From: a candidate division NC10 bacterium SPGG6
GTDB lineage: Bacteria > Methylomirabilota > Methylomirabilia > Methylomirabilales > CSP1-5
Assembly: GCA_001643535.1 (NCBI GenBank)
Contig: LXTG01000078.1
Span: 403 to 6,670 of the forward strand
Length of the DNA stretch: 6,268 nucleotides
Direction of reading: 5' to 3'
Of this stretch, positions 6,199 through 6,268 are shown piece after piece. Both the position numbers and the translations under genes were made by a program. The number at the start of each line of letters is the position of its first letter. Positions within the stretch are counted from its first letter, which is position 1. Below the pieces are notes generated by a model. It was not told the DNA's origin. It searched no databases and was given only the letters and a program-made list of their open reading frames with translations.

Positions 6199-6267
6199 CT
6201 AGTCCCGAACAGAGGCAAATCGGATCTCGAGAGTCGTGAGGGCGAACTCTGTAGCGCGGAGGCGCAG
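6199..6267 (-). CDS. Possible 3' end of an unidentified gene at the right edge
   Basis: Read on the minus strand from 6267, 22 codons end in TAG at 6201-6199 and encode LRLRATEFALTTLEIRFAS followed by VRD. The residue mix looks more protein-like than the other frames here, and about two thirds of the codons end in G or C. That is thin evidence: the stretch is short, no family is recognisable, and hairpins in the same bases could mean a structured RNA instead. If real, it is the last part of a gene ending about 340 bases before gcvT. Confidence 0.22.
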   Translation of the reverse strand: MRLRATEFALTTLEIRFASVRD

Positions 6268-6268
6268 A

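Larger units (their letters stand above)
5880..6268. other. Gene-free region upstream of gcvT with promoters and hairpins
   Basis: No convincing complete gene lies here. From left to right it holds the gcv promoter, the CCCACCC hairpin, an AT-rich tract (6016-6040), a possible plus-strand promoter (6042-6069), and inverted repeats CTCCTT/AAGGAG (6056-6073) and GGAGC/GCTCC (6070-6085). Then come a run of eight G (6118-6125) flanked by CTATC and GATAG, a GCCTCT/AGAGGC pair (6179-6216), and a bulged stem AGAGTCG/CGAACTCT (6230-6250). The minus-strand frame that is open from 6268 to 5918 has a composition unlike a real protein. I found no glycine riboswitch core, tRNA or rRNA. The density of structure after the plus-strand promoter allows an untranslated RNA or a long leader, but no known family was recognised. 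Confidence 0.6.

Noticed and set aside
5918..6268. Minus-strand frame open from the right edge to 5918 (about 116 codons)
   Set aside because: It contains the promoter elements and the CCCACCC hairpin, has a Pro/Arg/Ser-heavy composition without recognisable motifs, and only a weak TTG start with no ribosome site. Long chance frames are expected in GC-rich DNA.
5856..6268. Glycine riboswitch upstream of gcvT
   Set aside because: Such operons often carry one, so I looked on the minus strand, but the leader from the predicted start site is only about 65 bases and neither it nor the DNA upstream shows the conserved glycine aptamer cores.

Overview
The window is GC-rich bacterial DNA (about 60% GC by eye). 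Every gene I can support lies on the minus strand. The core is a four-gene glycine cleavage operon transcribed right to left: gcvT, gcvH, gcvPA and gcvPB. The P protein is split into two subunits. Split P protein, high GC and scattered repeat elements in the spacers fit environmental lineages such as NC10/Methylomirabilota, Rokubacteria, Nitrospirota or deltaproteobacteria. I cannot place the organism more firmly from this sequence alone.

Layout from right to left (direction of transcription). Positions 5880-6268 hold no convincing gene. They carry a good sigma70-type promoter facing gcvT, a second possible promoter facing the other way with an AT-rich upstream tract, and several hairpins. 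At the right edge there may be the last 22 codons of another minus-strand gene. Next comes gcvT, whose conserved N-terminus extends upstream of its first ATG into a stretch with no ATG, GTG or TTG codon. A 65-bp spacer with heptameric repeats separates it from gcvH. gcvH, gcvPA and gcvPB are tightly packed, with a 1-bp and a 4-bp overlap and strong Shine-Dalgarno sites. GcvPA and GcvPB form the PLP-dependent decarboxylase, GcvH carries the lipoyl arm, and GcvT passes the methylene group to tetrahydrofolate. The fourth component, the L protein (lipoamide dehydrogenase), is not in the window.

Downstream of gcvPB is a 164-bp spacer made almost entirely of repeats: heptads in both orientations plus a paired-hairpin, REP-like element. 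After it comes a standalone DGQHR-domain protein, of the DndB-like superfamily linked to DNA modification and defence. Four bases after its stop a further gene begins and runs off the left edge. This pair is the accessory part of the window and the likeliest place for something undescribed. The decisive partner genes lie outside.
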